Translations under genes and position numbers: made by a program
Shown: positions 1 through 8,627 of the stretch, piece after piece
Numbering within the stretch: the stretch's first letter is position 1
Layout: the number at the start of each line of letters is the position of its first letter
NCBI RefSeq assembly: GCF_001648155.1
Contig: NZ_CP015199.1
Location: forward strand, 3,171,001-3,235,000
Direction of reading: 5' to 3'
Length of the DNA: 64,000 nt
DNA from: Chryseobacterium glaciei
GTDB lineage: Bacteria > Bacteroidota > Bacteroidia > Flavobacteriales > Weeksellaceae
The notes under the pieces: generated by a model
Told to the model about the DNA's origin: nothing
The model's input: the letters and a program-made list of their open reading frames with translations, nothing else
Database searches by the model: none

Positions 1-2
1 AA

Positions 3-680
<678 letters not shown>

Positions 681-700
681 TCAAAAGCAATGATATAAGA

Positions 701-728
701 AAAACACCTCAATTTGAGGTGTTTTTTT
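701..728 (+). terminator. Rho-independent terminator after hemB
   Basis: Stem CACCTC / GAGGTG with loop AATTT, flanked by AAAA and followed by seven T. It lies 20 bases past the hemB stop. Confidence 0.9.
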
Positions 729-834
729 ATGAAATATCAAAATCTTTTTCCTTTGTAAACTTAGCTGTAAAATGGGCTTGATTTCCTGAATTTTTAAAAC
801 AAAATATTTTTTTAGAATCAAATATCTAACAGAG

Positions 835-870
835 TTGTCATCCTAAGTCCGTCGAAGCATCTATTAAAAA
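835..870. repeat. Dispersed GTCATCCTGAG-type repeat, degenerate copy
   Basis: Reads GTCATCCTAAGTC, then GTCGAAGCATCT, then TTAAAA. It matches the layout of the copies at 4190, 10024 and 22183 (GTCATyc...CGAAGnATCT) and lies in the hemB-lptB gap. No coding potential is visible. Confidence 0.6.
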
Positions 871-926
871 AATCATAAAACTTTTGAACACAATCTTTAA
901 TCTAAAATTTGAATTCAAAAAAACTT

Positions 927-934
927 TATCTTTG
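927..934 (+). promoter_or_regulatory. Bacteroidota -7 promoter element for lptB
   Basis: TATCTTTG matches TAnnTTTG exactly. A TTTG lies 15 bases upstream (908-911) as a possible -33 element. The lptB ATG is only 5 bases downstream, so the transcript would be nearly leaderless. Confidence 0.7.
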
Positions 935-939
935 CCACT

Positions 940-2001
940 ATGATTTTACGAGGAGAAAACTTAATCAAAGAATACGGTCCCAAAAAAGTTGTAAAAGGCG
1001 TTTCTGTACAGGTTCAGCAGGGAGAGATTGTTGGGTTGCTTGGTCCAAACGGAGCAGGAAAGACCACGTCATTTTATATGATTGTAGGTTTGGTTAAGCC
1101 CACTTCAGGAAAGATTTTCTTGGATAAGCAGGAAATTACAACCGATGCCATGTACCGCAGAGCCCAAAAAGGAATCGGATATCTGGCTCAGGAAGCGTCG
1201 GTTTTCAGAAAACTTTCTGTGGAAGAAAATATCATGGGAGTTTTACAGTTAACAAACCTTTCAAAACGCGAACAGCAAATGAAATGCGACGAATTGGTTG
1301 AAGAATTCTCGTTACAGCACGTTCGTAAAAACAGAGGAGATCTTCTTTCGGGAGGAGAAAGACGTAGAACGGAAATCGCGCGTTGTTTGGCAACAAGTCC
1401 AAATTTTATCTTGTTGGATGAGCCTTTCGCAGGGGTTGACCCGATTGCTGTTGAAGATATTCAGAAGATCGTAAGAAGCTTGGTTGATAAAAACATCGGA
1501 ATTTTGATTACTGACCACAACGTTCAGCAAACTTTGGCGATTACCAATAAAACATACATTATGTTCGAAGGAAAGATCCTGAAAGAAGGACTTCCCGAAG
1601 AATTAGCTAATGATCCACAGGTAAGAGAAGCTTATCTTGGTGAAAACTTCGTTTATCAGAGTATTTTAGATAAACCGAAGAAGAAAACTTACGCTTATAA
1701 CATTTGGGCAGGAAATTTCGATTCAAAACCTCAGTTTCAAGGTTTTGTTGATGAAAATTTTGCTCAGTTTGATGATTTGAGATTAATGTATGGTTTTGAA
1801 GATATCAGCTTTGCATCGTTGGGGAATTCTGAAATTGAGCATATTTTCAAAGACGTTGTAGATAAGAATGCAAATAATTCTTTTGTTTTCCAGAGAAAAG
1901 AAATTAATTCTCAATATTCTTTAGAACAGGCAGAATCAGAATCAAAGGAAGCAAGCAAATCAGAATTGCATTATCTTACAACCTACATTTATGCAGGATA
2001 A
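940..2001 (+). CDS. lptB: LPS-export ABC transporter ATPase LptB with an extra C-terminal domain
   Basis: ATPase of the LptB2FGC complex that extracts lipopolysaccharide from the inner membrane. Residues 1-243 are a complete LptB: Walker A GPNGAGKTT (35-43), signature LSGGE (136-140), Walker B FILLDEP (156-162) and the H-loop His193. LptB is normally about 240 residues, but this protein is 353. After FVYQ near residue 246 comes a lysine-rich linker (KPKKKT) and about 105 residues containing YAYNIWAGNFDSKPQF, unrelated to ABC ATPases. The W-x-GNF-x-S...F pattern resembles the Imm22/DUF4284 immunity family from memory; that match is unverified. The frame is continuous with no sign of error in the text. 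The next gene starts 3 bases after the stop. The ATPase part is certain; the role of the tail is unknown. Confidence 0.93.
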   Translation: MILRGENLIKEYGPKKVVKGVSVQVQQGEIVGLLGPNGAGKTTSFYMIVGLVKPTSGKIFLDKQEITTDAMYRRAQKGIGYLAQEASVFRKLSVEENIMGVLQLTNLSKREQQMKCDELVEEFSLQHVRKNRGDLLSGGERRRTEIARCLATSPNFILLDEPFAGVDPIAVEDIQKIVRSLVDKNIGILITDHNVQQTLAITNKTYIMFEGKILKEGLPEELANDPQVREAYLGENFVYQSILDKPKKKTYAYNIWAGNFDSKPQFQGFVDENFAQFDDLRLMYGFEDISFASLGNSEIEHIFKDVVDKNANNSFVFQRKEINSQYSLEQAESESKEASKSELHYLTTYIYAG

Positions 2002-2004
2002 TTA

Positions 2005-2262
2005 ATGGCTGATCATTCAAATATTGACGGAGATTTTAGTATAGGAATGAAAGTTTTTCTTGATAATGAATATGGAGTTATAATTGATTTAAAAATACAT
2101 GAACTCTCAACAGTGATTCGTTGGGATACTCCAAAAGAAAAGGATATTGAAGATTGGTGTTCAATGTGGCAAACTTTTTTTGATATGGGAGGAAAAATTA
2201 TAAATCAAAATCATCAATTTAAATACATCAATGATGATGGAAGTTTAAAAGATAAAATTTAA
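2005..2262 (+). CDS. Small acidic protein of unknown function
   Basis: 85 residues starting 3 bases after the lptB stop (TAATTAATG), so almost certainly co-translated with it. It has no signal peptide or membrane segment. Its middle is rich in Trp, Asp and Glu (WDTPKEKDIEDWCSMWQTFF), and the end is charged. I do not recognise a family. Size, acidity and position next to the immunity-like LptB tail would fit a second immunity-type protein, but this is only contextual. It is followed by a strong terminator that closes the transcript. Confidence 0.75.
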   Translation: MADHSNIDGDFSIGMKVFLDNEYGVIIDLKIHELSTVIRWDTPKEKDIEDWCSMWQTFFDMGGKIINQNHQFKYINDDGSLKDKI

Positions 2263-2293
2263 AATCAAGCAATCATTTGCTGAAAAATATAAT

Positions 2294-2330
2294 AAAACGT
2301 ACCTTTTCTCTTTGAAACGGTACGTTTTTT
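2294..2330 (+). terminator. Rho-independent terminator
   Basis: AAAACGTACC pairs with GGTACGTTTT across a 15-base loop and is followed by a short T run. It ends the lptB transcript. Confidence 0.85.
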
Positions 2331-2346
2331 AGTTAAAATAATTCCT

Positions 2347-4155
2347 ATGGCAAAACCTTTTAACAGAACAGTTACTTTATTTGGAATTTATCAACAATTG
2401 GTTCCCTTTATTAAGCCTTATCGCTTAATGATTTATGGGACTTTACTTCTCACTTTTTTAGGAGCTCTCGCAGCGCAGGTGAACCCACTTGTTTTGAAAT
2501 ATACGGTAGATGAGGTTACAAAACTTACGCTTTTGCCTCATCCAATGTCTGAGGGAATTCATGTTTTGGTTGTCATTTCCATTATTTTACTCGGGAAAGA
2601 ATTACTAAATATTTTCATCAATTTCGGGCAAAAATTTTATGGTGAAAAGATTAGAATTAATGTAAGTTCGGTTCTGGCACAATCAGCAATTGATAAGATT
2701 CTGACATACCGAGTTGCCTATTTTAACGATGAAAATCACGAGTCAGGAAAATTGCAGATCAGAATAGACAGAGGAATTGAAAGTCTGACAAAATTAGTTC
2801 AAAACTTTTTTATCGACATGTTACCGTTGTTTTCTAATGCATTTATTGCATTGATTATCATGTATATGCAAAATGTATATGTTGGATTGGTTTCTACCAT
2901 CATTGTGCCTATTTATTTTTATATCAGTTCATTACAGGCAAAAAAATTGGGCGGAGTTCGTCGACAATTACGAAATCAGCGCGAACAGAAAACTTCAGGT
3001 TTGTTGAATTTGATTAATTCGATTATGGTGATCAAAAGTTTTGTCCGTGAAAAATTTGAAGGTAAAAAGCAATACGATTTGCAGATGCAGTTGATGGAAA
3101 GCCAGATGTTCACCCGAAAAACTAACTTTATTTATGATGGTTTAAAGACTTTTATCGAGCAGTTTGGAGTAGTTTTAATTATCCTTTTAACGGTTTATCT
3201 GGTGTTGGATCAGCAGATGACAATTGGTGCCATCATGCTTCATATCATGCTTTTTAATAATGTTTCGGCTCCGATTCGTCAGTTGCACAGAATTTATGAT
3301 GATATGAATGATGCAATGATTTATGCGGAAGGATATTTTGATATTTTAAATGCTGACGACGAAAAAGAACAAAACGGAACTTTTGTAGAAAAGAAAATTA
3401 TCGGAAATTTTGAATTAAAAAATGTCAACTTCTCCTATCCGAACGGAACACAGGCTTTGCATGATGTTTCCATGAAAATAGAAAATGGTAAAACAACGGC
3501 TTTGGTTGGTTTGAGTGGAGCTGGAAAATCAACGATTATCAATCTTTTATGTAAATTTTATCTTCCGGATTCCGGAGAAATTTTATTGGATAATGTTAGT
3601 TTAAATGAATTTGATAATACTTTTCTGAGAGACGATCTAGGTTTGGTTCTTCAAAAAAACCACATTTTTCAGGGAAGCATTGAAGACAATATCCGTTATG
3701 GAGACATGAATGCAAGTTTTGAAGAAATTCAGGAAGCTGCAAAAAAGGCGTACTTGCACGAACAGATTTTAGACTTACCACAGCAATATCAGCACGATGC
3801 AACCCAGCTTTCGGGAGGTCAGCAACAGAGAATTGCCATCGCAAGATTATTTTTGAAAAATCCACCGATTATTTTCCTTGATGAACCAACAGCAAGTTTA
3901 GATGCCATCGCAACCGAACAGATCAAAAACTCCTTGGATGCTATAAAAGAGGGACGAACGGTGATTATTATTTCACATTCTTTGTCTCAAATTTTAGATT
4001 CAGATAAAATTTATGTGATGAAAAAAGGTAGAGTTGTCGAAAGCGGAACTCACAATGAATTGGTGCAAACCAACGGAACTTACCGCGAGATTTTTGATGC
4101 CTCCGCAAGAAGTTTAAATCTTGATAAACTGATGAATACTTTTAAAGATAATTAA
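2347..4155 (+). CDS. ABC exporter, fused membrane and ATPase domains
   Basis: 602-residue half-transporter that would work as a homodimer in the inner membrane. The N-terminal ~320 residues hold the six-helix exporter fold: hydrophobic stretches near residues 25-50, 70-90, 155-175, 180-195 and 275-300. The ATPase starts near 356 (FELKNVNFSYPNG), with Walker A GLSGAGKST (~388-396), signature LSGGQQQR (~488) and Walker B IIFLDEP (~507-513), then the switch histidine in ISHS. The family includes MsbA-like lipid flippases and multidrug or peptide exporters; sequence alone does not choose. It sits alone between a terminator and the WYL regulator, with no peptidase domain or partner gene, so the substrate is unknown. 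Confidence 0.93.
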   Translation: MAKPFNRTVTLFGIYQQLVPFIKPYRLMIYGTLLLTFLGALAAQVNPLVLKYTVDEVTKLTLLPHPMSEGIHVLVVISIILLGKELLNIFINFGQKFYGEKIRINVSSVLAQSAIDKILTYRVAYFNDENHESGKLQIRIDRGIESLTKLVQNFFIDMLPLFSNAFIALIIMYMQNVYVGLVSTIIVPIYFYISSLQAKKLGGVRRQLRNQREQKTSGLLNLINSIMVIKSFVREKFEGKKQYDLQMQLMESQMFTRKTNFIYDGLKTFIEQFGVVLIILLTVYLVLDQQMTIGAIMLHIMLFNNVSAPIRQLHRIYDDMNDAMIYAEGYFDILNADDEKEQNGTFVEKKIIGNFELKNVNFSYPNGTQALHDVSMKIENGKTTALVGLSGAGKSTIINLLCKFYLPDSGEILLDNVSLNEFDNTFLRDDLGLVLQKNHIFQGSIEDNIRYGDMNASFEEIQEAAKKAYLHEQILDLPQQYQHDATQLSGGQQQRIAIARLFLKNPPIIFLDEPTASLDAIATEQIKNSLDAIKEGRTVIIISHSLSQILDSDKIYVMKKGRVVESGTHNELVQTNGTYREIFDASARSLNLDKLMNTFKDN

Positions 4156-4189
4156 TCAACTTTATTTAAAAAAGGTTAGTATTAGCATT

Positions 4190-4225
4190 GTCATCCTGAG
4201 CGTAGTCGAAGGATCTGTTAAAATT
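4190..4225. repeat. Dispersed GTCATCCTGAG-type repeat
   Basis: GTCATCCTGAGCGTAGTCGA followed by AGGATCTGTTAAAAT. It is the best-preserved copy of the family also seen at 835, 10024 and 22183, and lies just upstream of the WYL regulator promoter. Confidence 0.75.
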
Positions 4226-4233
4226 ATTAATAT

Positions 4234-4241
4234 TAGATTTG
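4234..4241 (+). promoter_or_regulatory. -7 promoter element for the WYL regulator
   Basis: TAGATTTG, an exact TAnnTTTG match, 10 bases before the ATG at 4252. Confidence 0.6.
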
Positions 4242-4251
4242 TCGAACTAAA

Positions 4252-5202
4252 ATGAACGACCACTATCTCAAAAAACTCGACAGAGTAACAGCGATTCTCA
4301 CTCAACTTCAATCAAAACCGATTGTAAGAGCTCAAGATTTGGCTTCAAAATTTGATGTCAGCGTCAGAACGATTTACCGTGATGTAAAAACGCTCGAAAA
4401 TGCCGGAATTCCGATTATTGGTGAAGCGGGAAGTGGTTATTCTTTGATGGACGGCTACAAACTTCCGCCTGTAATGTTCACAAAAGAAGAGGTTTTGAGT
4501 TTTATTACGGCTGAAAAACTGATGCAGAAATTTTTACATCAAAGTTTAGGAAATCATTATCAAACGGCCATGGAAAAGGTGCGTTCTGTATTAAAATATT
4601 CGGATAGAAATTTAATTCAGAATATTGAAAAACAGATTGATGTTTATAATTATCATCCAAAAACAGTAGATAATATTCAAAATATCATCCCAATTATTTT
4701 GGAAAGTATCGCAGAAAAGAAACAGATAACGTTAGAATATGCAACTGTAGATTCCAAAGTTTCAATGCGAACCATTGAAGTTGTGGGTGTCTTTTTTGAG
4801 TTCAATTATTGGTATATCATGGCTTTTTGTACGTTGCGAAATGATTTCAGACAATTTAGAGTTGACCGAATTTTACAGATCATTAAAACTCAAAATCCTT
4901 TTCTGCAGGAATACGGTCAGATTAACGATTACAGACAAAATCCGAACGGAAATAAAACCAAAGTCAGACTTTTGGTTGATAAAAAAATTATCGGACATCT
5001 CAGTAATTCAAAAAAATATTATGGATTAATTGATGAGGTTGAAAGAGAAAATGGAGTAGAACTAATCTTCGAAACCGACTGGATCAAAGATGGATTTCCG
5101 CGTTGGTTGATTACCTTTGCAGATTATGCAGAAGTTCTGGAGCCTGAATCTTTAAAAGTAAGTCTGAAAGAATTGGTTATTAAAATTTCAAAAAAAGTAT
5201 AA
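4252..5202 (+). CDS. YafY-type transcriptional regulator (HTH + WYL domain)
   Basis: 316 residues. The N-terminal ~65 form a DeoR/HTH_11 winged helix (LASKFDVSVRTIYRDVKTLE, then GSGYSLMDGY). Residues ~140-310 are a WYL ligand-sensing domain, with FNYWYIMAFCTLRNDFRQFRVDRI carrying the typical WY and FR..R..RI signature. WYL regulators bind nucleic acids or small ligands and often control DNA-damage or stress genes. The gene is convergent with the dinB-family gene, whose promoter carries a palindrome that could be the operator of this protein (inference). Confidence 0.92.
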   Translation: MNDHYLKKLDRVTAILTQLQSKPIVRAQDLASKFDVSVRTIYRDVKTLENAGIPIIGEAGSGYSLMDGYKLPPVMFTKEEVLSFITAEKLMQKFLHQSLGNHYQTAMEKVRSVLKYSDRNLIQNIEKQIDVYNYHPKTVDNIQNIIPIILESIAEKKQITLEYATVDSKVSMRTIEVVGVFFEFNYWYIMAFCTLRNDFRQFRVDRILQIIKTQNPFLQEYGQINDYRQNPNGNKTKVRLLVDKKIIGHLSNSKKYYGLIDEVERENGVELIFETDWIKDGFPRWLITFADYAEVLEPESLKVSLKELVIKISKKV

Positions 5203-5234
5203 GAAAATATTTTACCAAATCGGTTGAAAAAACG

Positions 5235-5266
5235 AAAAGCTTTCAGAAATCCTGAAAGCTTTTTTG
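5235..5266. terminator. Bidirectional terminator between convergent genes
   Basis: AAAAGCTTTCAG pairs with CTGAAAGCTTTT across a 5-base loop, with T runs on both strands. It serves the WYL regulator and the dinB-family gene. Confidence 0.85.
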
Positions 5267-5337
5267 TTTGGAAATGATTGATCTTTTTATATTGTGCTGA
5301 ATCAGCGATTTTAGTTTCAATAAAGGCATTAATGATC

Positions 5338-5829
5338 CTAAAATCTCTCCCAAAAAAAAGGGGGCTCAATTCCTAAGGCTCTTAAATAAGTATATCCCTG
5401 ACCTCTGTGATGAACTTCATTATCAACGAAATATAAAATATTCTGATAAACGGGAAATTCATATTGTCCGAATAAATTAAAAGTTTCCTGGAAACGTTCT
5501 TCCGAAATTTCATTAAAATATTGGTTGATCGCTTGAGTTTCTTCGTCCCATTTTTTCAGGATTTCTTCTTTTGTTTTTGGGTTGAATGCTTCTTCATTAA
5601 AAGCTTCTTCATGTTTATTAACGATTCCTTTTAAAGCAGGTCCTCCGATGCTGATCAGCTCAACGGCCAATTTTGCAAACGGTCTCATTCCGCCAATAGA
5701 GAACTCGAATAATTCTTTTTCAGGGAACATTTCAATGACTCTTCTTGTTAGGTTTCTGTGGCCTTGCCAGTGCTCTAATAATTGCTCTGATGAGATAAAT
5801 TGTTTTGTGATTGTTGCTGTAGTAGTCAT
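5338..5829 (-). CDS. DinB-family four-helix metal protein
   Basis: 163 residues, usual length for the DinB/DUF664 group of four-helix-bundle proteins, which bind a divalent metal through three histidines and include thiol transferases. His19 falls in LEHWQGHRN, and the C-terminal motif NEVHHRGQGYTYLRALGIEP is the hallmark helix with the metal-binding histidine. No signal peptide. Its own promoter has a perfect TAnnTTTG and a palindrome, indicating regulated expression. Enzymatic activity cannot be deduced; despite the family name there is no evidence for a polymerase. Confidence 0.9.
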   Translation of the reverse strand: MTTTATITKQFISSEQLLEHWQGHRNLTRRVIEMFPEKELFEFSIGGMRPFAKLAVELISIGGPALKGIVNKHEEAFNEEAFNPKTKEEILKKWDEETQAINQYFNEISEERFQETFNLFGQYEFPVYQNILYFVDNEVHHRGQGYTYLRALGIEPPFFWERF

Positions 5830-5859
5830 AATTTTTAATTTTGTTTATTATTGTTGATA

Positions 5860-5894
5860 CAAAGATATGACCAAGTAATGACAACAGTTTGTCA
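5860..5894 (-). promoter_or_regulatory. dinB-family promoter with overlapping palindrome
   Basis: Read on the minus strand, TATCTTTG (5860-5867) is the -7 element and TTG (5882-5884) a -33 element 14 bases upstream. The palindrome TGACAA-4-TTGTCA (5879-5894) covers the -33 element, where a repressor would block RNA polymerase. The convergent WYL regulator is the obvious candidate. Confidence 0.55.
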
Positions 5895-6136
5895 GTAGGA
5901 AATTCACATTTAAAAAATATTTTCTTTGTTGTAAAATATCATTCAATATTTCTCGTTCAATGTATATCCGATACATCACAAGATCAGACAATGTAACATA
6001 TGTAGAGGTAGATAAATAATTTGAAGATGGCCGATTTTTTTAATCGGTCATTTTTTTTGTTTTGAGCTAAAATGGAGAATTTTATTCAAAGTGAATATTG
6101 AATTTTAAAGACAACTATATAAACTTCGACAAAAAC

Positions 6137-6206
6137 CCTAGCCCAGATTGCAGAGAAAATCCTTTTTTGAAAAAAAAGATTGTAACGGAAAGCTGGAAAT
6201 TGCTTC
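6137..6206 (+). repeat. Dispersed TAGCCCCGAT-type repeat (copy 1)
   Basis: Starts CCTAGCCCAGATTGCAG and ends GGAAAGCTGGAAATTGCTT, with GAAAATCCTTTTTTGAAAAA in the middle. It aligns nearly base for base with the reverse complement of 21178-21247. The apparent N-terminal extension of the adenosyltransferase reading frame is merely translation through this repeat. Confidence 0.8.
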
Positions 6207-6280
6207 AAAAAACTTTTGAAATTTGTGTATTTCAGGATATTTTACTTTTTACATTCTATAAAATGAAGTATTTTAGTACT

Positions 6281-6850
6281 ATGAAAATTTACACGAAAAC
6301 AGGAGATAAAGGACAGACGGCTCTGTATGGCGGGACGAGAGTTTCCAAGGCCAGCGCAAGAGTCGACAGTTACGGAAATATAGACGAACTCAACTCATTT
6401 ATAGGGATTTCTAAAAGTCATATCGAGGATGAAGAAGTGCTGAAACAATTGAAAAAAATTCAGTTTGATTTGTTTACGGTAGGTTCAGAAGCTGCCACTC
6501 CGGTTGATAAATTGATGTTGGCGAACGGGAAATCGCGTCTTCCATTAATTATTTCTGAAACTGAAGTTGAAGAATTGGAAAATTGGATGGATGCTTTTGA
6601 AGGAAAATTAGAACCTCTTCAATATTTTATTCTTCCTGGAGGAGGAAAATCTGCTACATTTTTACATGCAGCAAGAACAATTTGCAGAAGAGCAGAACGT
6701 TCTTTGGTTTTTTTAAATGAATCTGAAGAAGTGCGTCCAGAATTGATTAAATATCTAAACAGACTGTCGGATTATCTTTTTGTTTTGGCAAGATATATCT
6801 CTAAAATCAACAACGAAACGGAAGAATACTGGAACCCGAATGAAAGATAA
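6281..6850 (+). CDS. Cob(I)alamin adenosyltransferase, PduO type
   Basis: Transfers adenosyl from ATP to cob(I)alamin to make coenzyme B12. 189 residues from the ATG at 6281. The N-terminal MKIYTKTGDKGQTALYGG is the family ATP-binding start, followed by VDSYGNIDELNSFIG. The C-terminal half carries RTICRRAERS and LNRLSDYLFVLARY, both diagnostic. An in-frame open stretch reaches back to 6098 but runs through a dispersed repeat, so I chose the start that matches the family N-terminus; the ATG at 6263 is the only serious alternative. It overlaps thiamine diphosphokinase by 11 bases, so the two cofactor genes are translationally coupled. Confidence 0.95.
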   Translation: MKIYTKTGDKGQTALYGGTRVSKASARVDSYGNIDELNSFIGISKSHIEDEEVLKQLKKIQFDLFTVGSEAATPVDKLMLANGKSRLPLIISETEVEELENWMDAFEGKLEPLQYFILPGGGKSATFLHAARTICRRAERSLVFLNESEEVRPELIKYLNRLSDYLFVLARYISKINNETEEYWNPNER

Positions 6851-7469
6851 AGTATTACTTTTCATCAACGGAGATCCTCCAAAATCTTTTCCAAAAATAG
6901 AAAATTATGGCTTGATTGCCTGTACAGACGGCGCTTTTCATTATTTAAAAAATCTGAATTTCCCTTTAGATAAACTGGATTTTATTTCCGGCGATTTTGA
7001 TTCACATTCGGGTTCTGACGAAAATGTGTATGATGAAAAATTCATTTACACTCCAGATCAAGATAAAACGGATTTTCATAAAGCGTTAGAAATTATTGTA
7101 GAAAAAGGTTTTAAAAATGTTGATGTTTTAGGTGGAAGTGGAGGTGAACAGGATCATTTTTTAGGAAATCTTACCGTTGCTTTTGGTTTTAAGGATCAGT
7201 TAAATATTAAGTTTTATGATGAATTTTCGGAATATTATTTTGTTCCGAAAAAATCTGCTGTGAAAGGTGTGAAAGATAAAATGGTTTCATTATATCCATT
7301 TCCAACAGTTGAAAATATTACAACAAAAGGCTTGAATTGGCCTTTAACAAATGGAAATCTAAGCATAACTTCAAGAATAGGAACCCGAAATTTTGCTGTT
7401 GAAGACGAAGTTTCTGTTGAATATGAAAAAGGTGATTTGTTGATTTTTATTGGTAGGAATTATTTGTAA
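6840..7469 (+). CDS. Thiamine diphosphokinase
   Basis: Converts thiamine and ATP to thiamine diphosphate. About 209 residues from the ATG that overlaps the end of the adenosyltransferase gene. Visible motifs are the catalytic-domain ISGDFDSHS, the Asp-rich TPDQDKTDFHKALE, and GGSGGEQDHFLGNL, all typical of the TPK fold; the C-terminal thiamine-binding half contains NGNLSITSRIGTRNF. It is cytosolic with no signal peptide. No TPP riboswitch is visible upstream. The longer frame beginning at 6780 overlaps the previous gene by 71 bases and has no family support. Confidence 0.93.
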   Translation: MKDKVLLFINGDPPKSFPKIENYGLIACTDGAFHYLKNLNFPLDKLDFISGDFDSHSGSDENVYDEKFIYTPDQDKTDFHKALEIIVEKGFKNVDVLGGSGGEQDHFLGNLTVAFGFKDQLNIKFYDEFSEYYFVPKKSAVKGVKDKMVSLYPFPTVENITTKGLNWPLTNGNLSITSRIGTRNFAVEDEVSVEYEKGDLLIFIGRNYL

Positions 7470-7470
7470 G

Positions 7471-7634
7471 GTTAAACACAAATTACATTATTTTTTTTAC
7501 GAATAGACACAAAAAATTTCATCAATAGGAACGGGCTTTAGCCCGTTTACACAATAAAGAAAATACAATTGGCTTTAGCCAAAATCTAAATAATTTATAT
7601 ACAAACATCTGTGCAAATCTGTGTAATCCGTGGG
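7471..7634 (+). repeat. Double-hairpin REP-like unit (copy 1, full length)
   Basis: Starts TTAAACACAAATTACA, then ATCAATAGGAACGGGC. It contains hairpins AACGGGCTTTAGCCCGTT (7530-7547) and TTGGCTTTAGCCAA (7569-7582) and ends in AAATCTGTGTAATCCGTGGG. The whole unit aligns to the inverted copy at 12797-12948. It fills the gap between thiamine diphosphokinase and the phosphatase lipoprotein. Confidence 0.85.
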
Positions 7635-7642
7635 AAATAAAA

Positions 7643-8518
7643 ATGCAAAAATTAATTAAAATACCACTTCTCCTCATCTCATTATTCTGTATTTTCTCCT
7701 GTAAAGTACAGCAATTTTCCACGCCCGAATACGGTAAAAAAGAAACAAAACATCCAATTAAGATTAAAAAAGTAAACAATTTCCGAACTGTAGGAAATAT
7801 TAAAAATTCTGATGGAAAAACCTTAAAAGAAGGAAAATTTTATCGAAGTGGAGATCTTCATAAGTTAAAAAGCAGTTCATTTAAGGAATTGGAAAAATTA
7901 GGAATAACGGAAATTATTGACCTTAGAAATTCAAAGGAGATTTCTCAAAAACCGGATCATCTTCCTGAAAATATGAGTTATAAAAATTATTCTGCTTTTG
8001 AAGATCAGGGAGATCAGTTGTCACAAGCTAAAAAATTAGTTTTAAAAGGAAAAGTAAACGGCTCTGACGCCAACAAAAGAATGTTGGATTTTTACAAAGA
8101 TTATGTAACAGAAAATCCAGAAATAATAAAGAAAATTATTACAGAAATCCTAGAATCTGACCAGCCAATTCTCTATCATTGCACTGCTGGGAAAGACCGA
8201 ACAGGAATTACAACAGCATTAATTCTCACCATTTTAAAGTTTGATAAAGAAACCATTTACAACGATTATCTTTTATCGAATAATTTCAGGAAAAAATTAA
8301 TTTTAAAAAGACTGAATTTAGCAAATAATTTACATTTCATCTATCCCAAAATGGATTTAAAAGTCTTAGAAAAACTAAGTTGGATTGAAAGTAATTATCT
8401 TAATGCCGCTTTTGATGAAATTGATAAGAAATATGGCTCAATGGATTTTTATATTCAAAATGTATTGCAGATTTCTGAAGATAAAAGAAAAGAATATATC
8501 AAGAAGTTTACATATTAA
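7643..8518 (+). CDS. Secreted lipoprotein, protein-tyrosine-phosphatase family
   Basis: 291 residues. The first 20 form a lipoprotein signal (hydrophobic core, then FSC lipobox), so it is anchored in the envelope. The P-loop CX5R of tyrosine phosphatases is intact: HCTAGKDRTG near residue 182. Upstream ITEIIDLRNSKEI is the typical region before the catalytic domain. This resembles the IphP/Y_phosphatase3 group, which dephosphorylates proteins or phosphoinositides; the substrate is unknown. It is a monocistronic gene behind a repeat unit. Confidence 0.9.
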   Translation: MQKLIKIPLLLISLFCIFSCKVQQFSTPEYGKKETKHPIKIKKVNNFRTVGNIKNSDGKTLKEGKFYRSGDLHKLKSSSFKELEKLGITEIIDLRNSKEISQKPDHLPENMSYKNYSAFEDQGDQLSQAKKLVLKGKVNGSDANKRMLDFYKDYVTENPEIIKKIITEILESDQPILYHCTAGKDRTGITTALILTILKFDKETIYNDYLLSNNFRKKLILKRLNLANNLHFIYPKMDLKVLEKLSWIESNYLNAAFDEIDKKYGSMDFYIQNVLQISEDKRKEYIKKFTY

Positions 8519-8627
8519 TAATTTGGTTTAAAATTTCACCGAAAATTGCTTGAAATTTATAATAATTTTAACACCCAAAAATCAAACTTTTTTAGCAATT
8601 TTGCATTCTTAATTCACTTGTCAAAAA

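Noticed and set aside
6098..6280. N-terminal extension of the cobalamin adenosyltransferase frame
   Set aside because: It translates a dispersed repeat and lacks family similarity; the family N-terminus begins at 6281.
6000..6280. Cobalamin riboswitch ahead of the adenosyltransferase
   Set aside because: No B12-box-like sequence or suitable folded leader was seen; the region is a repeat.
6780..6839. Earlier start for thiamine diphosphokinase
   Set aside because: It would overlap the upstream gene by 71 bases and adds residues foreign to the family.
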